A stretch of 8,113 bases of DNA from contig JABJJH010000477.1 of NCBI GenBank assembly GCA_018660965.1, forward strand, positions 1 through 8,113, read 5' to 3'. Every line of letters starts with the position of its first letter. Position 1 is the first letter of the stretch. A program made the position numbers and the translations under genes. Of this stretch, positions 1 to 6,292 are shown piece after piece. The DNA comes from Rhodospirillaceae bacterium (GTDB lineage: Bacteria > Pseudomonadota > Alphaproteobacteria > UBA8366 > GCA-2717185). The notes under the pieces are model-generated. The model was not told the origin of the DNA. It worked only from the letters and a program-made list of their open reading frames with translations, and searched no databases.

Positions 1-201
1 CGCGGTGACGGCGGCCATGACCATGCCGGAATCCTCCCGCCGGGTGAGGACGAATTCAAGGCCGGCGCGACGCGCGGCATCAATCAAATCCATGCTGCTG
101 CCGCCACCGGGAACACCGAAAAACCGTTGCAGCCCACATTCCTTGAGTCGTTCCACCAAATGATCGACGACTGTTATTCGTTTATTATCGGGAGGCGTCA
201 T
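1..201 (-). CDS. Thiamine-diphosphate-dependent enzyme (acetolactate synthase/2-oxoacid decarboxylase superfamily), N-terminal fragment
   Basis: Only the first 67 codons are present; the gene runs off the left edge. The visible protein is the start of the pyrimidine-binding (PYR) domain of a ThDP enzyme. It has a helix near residues 10-22, the turn FFGVPGGGSS at 27-36 (the equivalent of FGxPG in acetolactate synthase and benzoylformate decarboxylase), and LTRREDSGMVMAA at 52-64, where E56 sits where the cofactor-activating glutamate is found. Family members decarboxylate or ligate 2-oxo acids. The PGGGSS form and the RRED context differ from classical IlvB, so a decarboxylase-like paralogue seems more likely than biosynthetic IlvB, but this is inference. 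The start is the ATG at 201, which overlaps the stop of the upstream hydantoinase A gene as ATGA (4 nt). AAGGA at 211-215 lies 9 nt upstream. The overlap suggests translational coupling in the operon. The exact reaction cannot be told from this fragment. Confidence 0.8.
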   Translation of the reverse strand, partial: MTPPDNKRITVVDHLVERLKECGLQRFFGVPGGGSSMDLIDAARRAGLEFVLTRREDSGMVMAAVTA

Positions 202-2324
202 GATGTTTGATCCTTGCGTGACACAACAACGTTGAGTCCTTCGTCGACCTCGCCGGAAAAGTCAGGGGGAATGATCAAGGTAGACTCGACTTCTTCAAGA
301 ACGGCGGGGCCATCGATCAACGCGCCGGGGCCTAGGGTCTCCCGGTCGAACACCGGCGTCTCGACAAATCCAACCTCGGCCCCGAAATAAACGGGGCGCG
401 CCGTTTTCGGCGTGAGCGCGCTTGCGCGCTGTTGGTGATTAACACGGATCGAATCGAGCAGAGGGGGTCTTGGCCCGCTAACGACAACGCGCCATGTCGT
501 GATTTCCGGCGGCATTTTTTCGGTGCGCCCAAACCGTTTGAGATAGGCGTCGGAAAAACTCCCGGCAATGGCGCTAATATTCCCTGTCTGGATCGTGGCG
601 AGATCAACGGGGGCGTCCACTTCATAGCCCTGGCCGACATAACGCATCATTGCGCTGATTGTGATGCTGATTTCGTTTTCGCTTACACCCGCGTGCCGAA
701 CCAAATTCTGACCCCGCGTGACCATGTCTTGAACCATGGCCTCGATTTGCGGCCAGTCAACAGCGTCGAGCCGGGACATGTTGGCTTGGGCGAGCTCGAA
801 GGATATTGGTGAGCCCAGCATACCGATGGCCGACGCCACGCCGGCGCCAACCGGACAAATCATTCGCTCGATCCCCATTTTCCGCGCCAGACTGCAGGCG
901 TGCACCGGTCCGGCGCCGCCAATGGGAACCACTGTGAAATTCGTGACGTTGAGGCCTTTTTCGATGGCGTGGACGGCGGCGGCTTGCGCCATGTTCGCGG
1001 TCACGGTTTCATGAATGCCCCAGGCCGCCTGTTCCACGGACATGGCCAAAGGCGTCGCCACCGCGTTTTGAAGGGCGCGTTCAGCCGCGGCCTTGTCGAG
1101 CGTCATCTTTCCGCCCAGAAAGTTTCCAGGATCGAGATACCCAAGAATGAGATCCGCATCGGTTACGGTCGCCTCGGTTCCACCAAGCCCGTAACACGCG
1201 GGACCCGGGTCCGAACTTGCGCTGTCGGGGCCGACCTGTATCAACCCAAGTCGGTCAACCCGCGCGATGCTGCCGCCGCCCGCCCCGATTTCGATCATAT
1301 CAATCGCGGGTATTTGCAGCGGAAGGCCGCTTCCTTCGGCGAACCGAAAAACCCTCGCGACCTCGAAATTCGCGGTCCGTTCCGGCTCCCCGTCCTCGAT
1401 AAGACAAGCCTTGGCGGTGGTGCCGCCCATATCGAAGCAAAGCAAGTCTCTTTCGTTGGACATCGCGCCATAAATACTCGCCGCCTGCGCGCCGGCGGCC
1501 GGGCCGGATTGGACCAAGCGAATTGGGAATTGCGTCGCGGTGTCCTGGCGCACGGTTCGCCCGTCCGACAGGACCAGCAGAAGGTCCTTCCTGAAACCAA
1601 GTTCGAGCAGACCATCCACCAGCAGGTCGACATAGGTCTTGAAAATCGGGTGGACATAAGCGTTGGCGACAGTCGTGGACGTGCGTTCATACTCGCCCAT
1701 TTCGGGGCTAACGTCACTGGACAGTGAAACCGAAAGCGTCGGCGAGATTTCTGCGAGACGGTCGCGGATCGCGGTTTCATGCGCCGAATTCCGATAGGCG
1801 TGCAGCAGACATACGCCAACGGAGTCTATCCCGGACGCCGCCAGGCTGTCCGCGATGCCGTCGATTTCGCTTAACGAAATTGGCGTTATGACCGTTCCAT
1901 CGGGACCGGTTCTTTCGGTTATCTCGTACCGGTCTGGTCGGCTAACGATGGGTTCCGGTAATTCGATATCGAGGTTGAACAGGTCGTATCGCCATTCGCG
2001 ACCGATTTCCAGAACATCCTTGAAACCACGCGTCGTGATCAATCCTGTCTTGACGCCTTTTCGTTCGATCAAGGCGTTGGCGACAAGCGTCGTCCCATGA
2101 ATGACGGCGTCCACGGCGCTCAGAGACACGTTATTATCCACGAGTATTTGTTGAATTCCCGCCATGACCGCGCGCGATGGATCGTCCGGGGTGGTCAGGA
2201 GTTTTGTTTTTTCAGTGCGCGCGCCCGCCAGATTCCACAACACCACATCGGTAAAGGTGCCGCCGATATCGACCCCGATGCGATAACCACCCCCATCGCG
2301 ATCACAGTCCTGGGCGTCACTCAT
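198..2324 (-). CDS. hyuA: Hydantoinase A / 5-oxoprolinase family subunit (HyuA-like)
   Basis: Complete 708-residue protein of the hydantoinase A/oxoprolinase family, a subunit of ATP-dependent enzymes that open cyclic amides (N-methylhydantoin, 5-oxoproline), with relatives in acetone carboxylase. It has an actin/Hsp70-like ATPase fold. The first phosphate-binding loop is VDIGGTFTD (18-26), followed by HGTT (76-79), SGPAAG (273-278), the second nucleotide loop FDMGGTTAK (297-305), GAGGGSIA (348-355), DPGPACYG (372-379), GGAGP (469-473) and YVGQGYEV (562-569). All are in family order, and the length matches a full subunit. The ATG at 2324 overlaps the end of the hydantoinase B gene by 8 nt; its ribosome site is weak, so translation is probably coupled. 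The end overlaps the ThDP-enzyme start by 4 nt. It is predicted cytosolic, pairing with the B subunit encoded just upstream. The substrate is not decided by the sequence: hydantoins, oxoproline or another lactam are all possible. The symbol denotes family only. Confidence 0.93.
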   Translation of the reverse strand: MSDAQDCDRDGGGYRIGVDIGGTFTDVVLWNLAGARTEKTKLLTTPDDPSRAVMAGIQQILVDNNVSLSAVDAVIHGTTLVANALIERKGVKTGLITTRGFKDVLEIGREWRYDLFNLDIELPEPIVSRPDRYEITERTGPDGTVITPISLSEIDGIADSLAASGIDSVGVCLLHAYRNSAHETAIRDRLAEISPTLSVSLSSDVSPEMGEYERTSTTVANAYVHPIFKTYVDLLVDGLLELGFRKDLLLVLSDGRTVRQDTATQFPIRLVQSGPAAGAQAASIYGAMSNERDLLCFDMGGTTAKACLIEDGEPERTANFEVARVFRFAEGSGLPLQIPAIDMIEIGAGGGSIARVDRLGLIQVGPDSASSDPGPACYGLGGTEATVTDADLILGYLDPGNFLGGKMTLDKAAAERALQNAVATPLAMSVEQAAWGIHETVTANMAQAAAVHAIEKGLNVTNFTVVPIGGAGPVHACSLARKMGIERMICPVGAGVASAIGMLGSPISFELAQANMSRLDAVDWPQIEAMVQDMVTRGQNLVRHAGVSENEISITISAMMRYVGQGYEVDAPVDLATIQTGNISAIAGSFSDAYLKRFGRTEKMPPEITTWRVVVSGPRPPLLDSIRVNHQQRASALTPKTARPVYFGAEVGFVETPVFDRETLGPGALIDGPAVLEEVESTLIIPPDFSGEVDEGLNVVVSRKDQTS

Positions 2325-3960
2325 GATCGTGTCCGTAGGAATCTTGCGCCTGCGCAGGGCTCAGGAGTCCTCGCTTCAGGTCTCTGGAAATGGCTTCTTT
2401 CGAGCGCTCGCCCGGTGAATACAATCCACCGCCACCGGGCATTTGAAAGGTGGCGACATCGCCGGGCGCCAGGATTTGACGGGACTTGGCGGGGATTGTT
2501 TTACCGTTGATGAGGTCCTGGCCCGGCGCGCCGTCATTGCCGCCCAGAAGGCCGCGCGGCGGATAGGTGATCCGCTCGTGGCGAATGGTCATTGTTATGG
2601 GCGTCGTCGCATTGGAGCGAAAGGAAATGCGCTGGGCGTCACCGCCGCGAAATTTCCCATCGCCCGCGGTGTCCGGAACGAAGCATTTTTCCGTGATAAG
2701 CAACGGCGCCTGATTTTCGAACACTTCGATGGGTTGGTTAGAGACATTACTGGGAAAGCTAAGACAACCAGGACCGTCGCTGGATGGTCGCGCGCCATGG
2801 CCGCCATTCATGAAGAACATCTTCACGAAGGGCGAATGATCTTTTTCCTGGTGACCCTTGAAATACACATTCCACAAGGGCGACCCCGATTCGGCGATAA
2901 CACGGTGCGGCAGAACCTTGGCCAGCGCGCCAAAGATCGCCGGCGGCGCGTAATGACCCGTCAGGTGGCGTCCCCAGACAGGCGCGGGTCGTGAGGCGTT
3001 GAAAAGTGATCCTTCCGGCGCCTGAACCGTCACCGTTTCAAACGACCCGCTATTGTTCGGCGCTTCAGGGTCCAGAAGGCATTTCAGCGCGAAGCAGGAA
3101 TAGGCGTAGGTGTAATTCAGGACGCAGTTTATCGGCCTGTCTATTTGCGCCGACGATCCGGCGAAATCGACATCGATGGAGTCGCCGTCAATTGTCACCG
3201 CGCATTTGATCGTCAACGGCGCATCAAATCCATCGACCGTGAATTCGTCGCAATATCGTCCGTCCGGCAAGTCCGCAATGACGTCGCGCATGCTCTTCGA
3301 AGAGCGGGCGATGATTTCCTCGATGACATCGTCAAGGTTGTCCAGATCCTCGTCATCCAGGACATGGGCGAGCTTTTGCTGGCAATCGTGATACGCGGCG
3401 AATTGCGCGCGAATGTCGCCAAGCGTTTCCGCCGGTTCGCGTAAATTTTCCGTTAGAAAATCGATGACAATGGGATTTTCCGCCCCCTGTTCGACGATTT
3501 TGCAGATCGGAATGCACAGCCCTTCTTCATAACAGTCCTGCGCGGTTGGCGAGGGCGCGCCGCCGATATCGACGCTATGGGCGGTGCTGCCCGCGAAAGC
3601 GATGAGCGCATCACCGATGAAGATCGGGTAAATCATCGAAATGTCATTCAAATGGCCGGTGCCAATCCAGGCGTCGTTCGTGATGATGACATCCCCGGGC
3701 CGGAGGGTCTCAATTGGAAATTTTTCGACGACCGCCGCCAAAGTTCGCGGCAGGGTGCCGATAAAGCTTGGAATGCTTCGCTTCGATTGCGCGAATTGCC
3801 GCCCCCTGACATCCAGCAGGCTGAACGCCATATCGTAATTTTCGCGCACGACGGTTGAAAACGCGGCGCGAATGAAGGTCTCGGAAACCTGATCGACAAT
3901 ACCGTTCAGGCGTTGCCAGATCAGACCAAGCCGTATCGGGTCGAGGGATGAATCTGTCAT
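2317..3960 (-). CDS. hyuB: Hydantoinase B / 5-oxoprolinase family subunit (HyuB-like)
   Basis: Complete 547-residue partner subunit of the hydantoinase/oxoprolinase complex. Family hallmarks in order are the N-terminal DPIRLGLIWQRL segment (7-18), LRPGDVIITNDAWIGTGHLND (86-106), AHSVDIGG (127-134), FMNGGHGARPSSDG (383-396), GKFRGG (435-440) and the C-terminal glycine-rich MPGGGG (507-512). Of the two subunits, A carries the ATP-binding fold and B contributes to the cyclic-amide-opening site; this is family knowledge and is not visible here. The frame extends 10 codons further upstream to 3990, but that would overlap the aminotransferase gene by 28 nt. The ATG at 3960 is preferred because AAGAG (3967-3971) lies 6 nt upstream and it begins 2 nt after the preceding stop. 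The end overlaps the hydantoinase A start by 8 nt. The order B then A and the tight overlap are typical of co-translated complexes. Confidence 0.92.
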   Translation of the reverse strand: MTDSSLDPIRLGLIWQRLNGIVDQVSETFIRAAFSTVVRENYDMAFSLLDVRGRQFAQSKRSIPSFIGTLPRTLAAVVEKFPIETLRPGDVIITNDAWIGTGHLNDISMIYPIFIGDALIAFAGSTAHSVDIGGAPSPTAQDCYEEGLCIPICKIVEQGAENPIVIDFLTENLREPAETLGDIRAQFAAYHDCQQKLAHVLDDEDLDNLDDVIEEIIARSSKSMRDVIADLPDGRYCDEFTVDGFDAPLTIKCAVTIDGDSIDVDFAGSSAQIDRPINCVLNYTYAYSCFALKCLLDPEAPNNSGSFETVTVQAPEGSLFNASRPAPVWGRHLTGHYAPPAIFGALAKVLPHRVIAESGSPLWNVYFKGHQEKDHSPFVKMFFMNGGHGARPSSDGPGCLSFPSNVSNQPIEVFENQAPLLITEKCFVPDTAGDGKFRGGDAQRISFRSNATTPITMTIRHERITYPPRGLLGGNDGAPGQDLINGKTIPAKSRQILAPGDVATFQMPGGGGLYSPGERSKEAISRDLKRGLLSPAQAQDSYGHDHE

Positions 3961-3962
3961 GA

Positions 3963-4901
3963 TTAACTCTTGTAGACGGGCGTCCGCCAATCGTCGTGGT
4001 CATCGGTTGCGCCGCGGACGATTTCGTCGAACCGGATCTGCAATTTTCGCGTGAGGGGACCAGGTTCGCCCGTGCCGACGGGTTTGCCGTCGAAGGCGGT
4101 TATCGGCATGATTTCCTGGCCCGTGCCGCAATAAAACGCCTCCTCGGCAAGATACAGTTCCGTGCGGCCAACGGTGCGCTCCACCATCGGAATGCCGAGC
4201 GGCCCGCCAATCTCCAGAATGGTCCCGCGCGTGATGCTTTCCAGGATGTTGCTGGTGACGTCGGGGGTTATGAAGACGCCGTCCCTCAGGATGAAGAGAC
4301 ACCCGCCCGGACCTTCGCCGACCGTGCCGTCGTCATTCAACATAATCGCGCCACCCGCACCCTGACGTTTGGCTTCAAGGCCGGCGAGCCTGCTGTTCAG
4401 ATAATTGCCGGACGCTTTCATGCGGGACGGGCTGGCGTTTTCGCCGTTTCGCCGCCATGTGCTGACGATGAAATTCTGCCCGGTCTGGAAATTCGCGACG
4501 CGCGGACGCGGGCGGCATATGACAGAACTGCCAACGGGGCCGGTCGAATTCATCGATCCCCACTCATCGACATAAACCTGCAGGCGGATATACGTGTCGG
4601 CGCGGAATTCGTTGGCTCTTAGCGTTTCCAGGATATCCTTGGCGAAGGTTTCGCGCGAAGGCGGGTCGTCCAGTTCCAGAAGCGCCATCGAAAATTCCAG
4701 CCGCTTCAGGTGATCCTCCAACCGGAAAATCAAAAGGTCCTCCCGCTCGGCGTTCCAATAGGCCCGAAAGCCCTCGAACACCAACGCCGCGAAGGTGAGC
4801 CCAGGGGCCATGATTGAAATTTTCGCTTCCGCGTAGGGGACGAGCTTGTTGTTTTGCGAGACCCATTTAATGTCGGATCTGCTGTCATCCGTGGTCGTCA
4901 T
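3963..4901 (-). CDS. Fold-type IV PLP aminotransferase (branched-chain / D-amino-acid aminotransferase-like)
   Basis: A 312-residue protein of aminotransferase class IV, which moves an amino group between an amino acid and a 2-oxo acid using pyridoxal phosphate. Visible hallmarks are VFEGFRAY (41-48, cf. VFEGIRAY in IlvE), R60 in the FRLEDHLKRL segment, the Schiff-base lysine K162 in MKASGNYLNSRLA, the cofactor glutamate E196 in EGPGGCLF, TSNILESITRGTI (216-228) with its phosphate-binding Thr/Ser, and GTGQEIMPI (259-267). In typical members the signature after the glutamate ends in an asparagine; here C201 takes that place. The ATG at 4901 is chosen over a GTG seven codons upstream (4922) because GGGAA (4912-4916) is correctly spaced for it. 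The gene ends 2 nt before the hydantoinase B start and begins 96 nt after the VOC gene. In this operon it is more likely catabolic, deaminating the amino acid released by the hydantoinase, than biosynthetic IlvE, but the substrate is inferred only. Confidence 0.88.
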   Translation of the reverse strand: MTTTDDSRSDIKWVSQNNKLVPYAEAKISIMAPGLTFAALVFEGFRAYWNAEREDLLIFRLEDHLKRLEFSMALLELDDPPSRETFAKDILETLRANEFRADTYIRLQVYVDEWGSMNSTGPVGSSVICRPRPRVANFQTGQNFIVSTWRRNGENASPSRMKASGNYLNSRLAGLEAKRQGAGGAIMLNDDGTVGEGPGGCLFILRDGVFITPDVTSNILESITRGTILEIGGPLGIPMVERTVGRTELYLAEEAFYCGTGQEIMPITAFDGKPVGTGEPGPLTRKLQIRFDEIVRGATDDHDDWRTPVYKS

Positions 4902-4997
4902 ATTCCGGCGGTTCCCATTCACTGTACTATCGGCAGCCGCTTTTTATATCAGTGATGCCCCGTGGAAGACCATAGACAGCCGTCCGAACGGTCCGAA
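4902..4997 (-). other. Spacer between the VOC and aminotransferase genes
   Basis: This 96-nt gap is the only sizeable one in the minus-strand operon. On the minus strand it contains an AT-rich GATATAAAAAG tract about 40 nt before the aminotransferase start that could serve as a -10 region, but no well-spaced -35 box accompanies it. I see no hairpin followed by a U-run that would end transcription after the VOC gene. An internal promoter is therefore possible but unsupported, and read-through from upstream is the simpler reading. Confidence 0.3.
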
Positions 4998-5423
4998 TTA
5001 CGGTGCGTCGGTCGCGAAGACGCGGTCGCGGGGCTGGCTCTTGAACTCAACGACATTGCCGCATCCATCGGGCAGCATCATGATGTGCTGCTCGGCTGGT
5101 TTACCCGCGAAGGACAGGCGCGGAGACAAGGTGAATTGAGTGTTCCGGGCGATGAGCCGCGTCTCCATTGCTTTCCATTGTTCGACGGGCAGGATCACGC
5201 CAAAGTGGCGCAGCGGCGCGCTATCGCCGTCAGATGGGATGACGCCATTTTCCTTGCCCGCTTCGCGTGGCGACAGGTGTGCGACGATGTGGTGACCAAA
5301 AAAATTAATATCGAAACGTCCCCGCGCCTCACGTCCGATGACGCAACCAATCGTATCAATATAGAACGCCTTGGCCCGTTCCAGGTCATTGACCGGAATG
5401 GAAAGATGAAACAATGGCTCCAT
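4998..5423 (-). CDS. VOC-superfamily metalloprotein (glyoxalase/extradiol-dioxygenase-like)
   Basis: A 141-residue protein of the vicinal oxygen chelate fold, built of two beta-alpha-beta-beta-beta modules. The start FHLSIPVNDLERAKAFYIDTIGC (5-27) is the classic first module. Four residues lie where VOC metal ligands fall: H6 in strand 1, H49 in IVAHLSP, H73 in LRHFGVIL at the start of the second module, and E126 in GNVVEFKS in the last strand, so a divalent-metal enzyme is likely. Such proteins include glyoxalases, extradiol dioxygenases, epimerases and resistance proteins; the sequence does not decide among them. The frame is open further upstream to 5510, but the ATG at 5423 is chosen because the VOC fold begins at once and GAGGGG (5434-5439) lies 10 nt before it. 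It is the first gene of the minus-strand operon and would process a substrate or product of the hydantoinase-aminotransferase route. It is cytosolic with no signal peptide. Confidence 0.87.
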   Translation of the reverse strand: MEPLFHLSIPVNDLERAKAFYIDTIGCVIGREARGRFDINFFGHHIVAHLSPREAGKENGVIPSDGDSAPLRHFGVILPVEQWKAMETRLIARNTQFTLSPRLSFAGKPAEQHIMMLPDGCGNVVEFKSQPRDRVFATDAP

Positions 5424-5511
5424 AGCGTGTTGTCCCCTCGATAGAACTCTTTTGGCGATGGAAAGGTTTCGCGGATCAACTTCGGTTACGCGCGCTCCAC
5501 AATCGCACAAA

Positions 5512-5540
5512 GCTTAACGCTTGCCCATTTTGCAGTTCAA
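5512..5540 (-). promoter_or_regulatory. Weak candidate promoter for the VOC-hydantoinase operon
   Basis: On the minus strand, TTGAAC (5540-5535) is followed after 17 nt by TTAAGC (5517-5512). The -35 box is good (5 of 6 matches to TTGACA) and the spacing ideal, but the -10 box is poor. It lies about 90 nt upstream of the VOC start codon. No better-matched pair was seen between 5424 and 5560, so this is a tentative assignment. It overlaps the start-less open frame on the other strand. Confidence 0.2.
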
Positions 5541-5710
5541 TGTGAATCGGTTGGTTATGCGCCGTTATCAGGATTCAAGTTCGGGAAACAGCGCCTCGCC
5601 GATCCCGTTCACGTCGTCCGCTCGGCGCACCGCCTGAAATTGAGACTCGATTATGCCCGCATAGCGGATCATATCGTCTCGTTGCGCGACAACGCGCCTT
5701 TGGGCGATCC

Positions 5711-5730
5711 CGACACCGTTTTCGGTGTCG
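5711..5730. repeat. Perfect 8-bp hairpin with a TTTT loop
   Basis: CGACACCG (5711-5718), TTTT, then CGGTGTCG (5723-5730) form an exact inverted repeat with a 4-nt loop. No T-run follows on either strand, so it is not a standard intrinsic terminator. It lies inside the degenerate reading frame, within codons for DPDTVFGVD, so it may be a coding coincidence or a protein-binding dyad. Confidence 0.5.
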
Positions 5731-5841
5731 ATGTCTCAGGCGCTGGGAAAGCCGTGGGATCGATGTTGAAAGAACGTGGACCTTCTGATTCGAAGAAGCT
5801 GCGGACAGACCGCCAGAAAAGCGTGACTTTTTTCGCCTCTA

Positions 5842-5876
5842 ACACTTTGATTCACATCATACAAATGATGAAGTGT
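5842..5876. repeat. Imperfect stem-loop near the end of the degenerate frame
   Basis: ACACTT (5842-5847) pairs with AAGTGT (5871-5876), and inside it CATCAT (5855-5860) pairs with ATGATG (5865-5870) around an ACAA loop. A 7-nt bulge sits on the left side only. It is AT-rich and lacks a following T-tract, so its stability is modest and its role unknown. Confidence 0.3.
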
Positions 5877-6056
5877 GACGTTTCTGATAAATAGCGTGAC
5901 TAAAAATCGTTAGCAATTACGTAGAGAGAGCGGATTAGTTCTGCTGTGGCAATGTGGCCTCTACGACGCTGTCGATAACATGTGATCTGTCCGGTTTCCA
6001 AAAACTTTTTGTTCCCACTAATGTAGGACATGGTGACTTCGGATTTGGCCTATTTG

Positions 6057-6099
6057 GTAACGTTGTGTAACGGGTGACCTAGGCGTTACACAACGTTAC
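6057..6099. repeat. Long perfect inverted repeat (16-bp arms, 11-nt centre)
   Basis: The left arm GTAACGTTGTGTAACG (6057-6072) and right arm CGTTACACAACGTTAC (6084-6099) are exact reverse complements separated by GGTGACCTAGG. Each arm itself carries GTAACG twice in the same orientation, so the dyad contains four copies of the hexamer, two on each strand. There is no T-tract after either arm, which argues against an intrinsic terminator. It lies about 36 nt upstream of the candidate -35 box and some 190 nt before the ATPase start, so an operator for a dimeric or tetrameric regulator, or the scar of a mobile element, are the main readings. Confidence 0.85.
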
Positions 6100-6134
6100 A
6101 ACAAACTGGAGAAAGAATCGCCTATCCGCACCAT

Positions 6135-6164
6135 TTGATATACATGAACGGCGCGACCAATAAT
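6135..6164 (+). promoter_or_regulatory. Candidate sigma-70 promoter for the copper ATPase gene
   Basis: TTGATA (6135-6140) and AATAAT (6159-6164) each match five of six bases of the consensus boxes and are 18 nt apart. Transcription would begin near 6171 and leave a leader of about 120 nt before the ATG at 6293. There is no dyad within the spacer of the kind expected for a MerR/CueR-type operator, so copper control through such a regulator is not supported by what is seen. Confidence 0.35.
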
Positions 6165-6281
6165 AATCCGTACAATTTTGGGTTATCGGTGCCTGTAGGT
6201 GTTGGAAAGTAGCAGACATCGCGTGTAGCCGTCGCCGTTCGGTGGAGCAAACTTTGTTGAAGTCACCTAGACCAGAAAGCC

Positions 6282-6285
6282 GGAG
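6282..6285 (+). promoter_or_regulatory. Ribosome binding site of the copper ATPase gene
   Basis: GGAG at 6282-6285 lies 7 nt before the ATG at 6293 and fixes this start over later in-frame ATGs, such as the one just before the YHS domain. Confidence 0.7.
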
Positions 6286-6292
6286 TAGGTTC

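Larger units (their letters stand above)
5571..5894 (+). pseudogene. Probable decayed fragment resembling a terminase-like nuclease region
   Basis: The plus-strand frame is open from 5445 to the TAA... stop region at 5892-5894 (about 150 codons) but contains no ATG; the first usable start is a TTG at 5640 without a ribosome site, giving 84 residues. The stretch VHVVRSAHRLKLRLDYARI followed by FGVDVSGAGKAVGSMLKERG recalls, from memory, a pattern in large-terminase-related proteins: a HxxRHLxRxPLxTxYPxI segment, then VVDATGVGxxVVDLLRxAG from the RNase H-like nuclease fold. The match ends near 5780, and the remaining residues to the stop show no recognisable pattern. Lack of a start, a partial fold and an abrupt loss of similarity argue for a relic of a prophage or similar element. 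An alternative is that it is a chance open frame in GC-rich DNA. It overlaps the promoter region of the divergent operon. Confidence 0.35.
5895..6292. other. AT-rich intergenic region upstream of the copper ATPase
   Basis: About 400 nt without a convincing gene and visibly richer in A and T than the flanking coding DNA. It holds the long 16-bp-arm dyad (6057-6099), a candidate plus-strand promoter (6135-6164) and the leader of the ATPase gene. A minus-strand frame crossing 6402-6079 is antisense to the ATPase start and has no recognisable protein features. I see no tRNA, no CueR-type copper operator and no intrinsic terminator. Confidence 0.6.

Noticed and set aside
900..1727. 275-codon open frame on the plus strand
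   Set aside because: Antisense to hydantoinase A, which shows all its family motifs in the other strand; the plus-strand translation is low in recognisable structure.
3961..3990. Extended hydantoinase B start at 3990
   Set aside because: It would overlap the aminotransferase by 28 nt and the extra ten residues do not match the family; the ATG at 3960 has a well-spaced AAGAG.
5820..5901. Direct repeat AGCGTGACT at 5820-5828 and 5893-5901, considered as a target-site duplication
   Set aside because: Only 64 nt lie between the copies and no terminal inverted repeats or transposase are present; a chance 9-mer match is more likely.
6000..6012. CAAAAA/TTTTTG small palindrome considered as a terminator
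   Set aside because: It is a 6-bp A/T stem with a single central base and no GC-rich stem, so it is a low-complexity coincidence.
6030..6077. 15-codon plus-strand mini-frame ending inside the dyad (possible leader peptide)
   Set aside because: AGGA is only 1-2 nt from the ATG, there is no run of one amino acid, and the frame lies upstream of the best promoter candidate, so it would not be in the ATPase leader.
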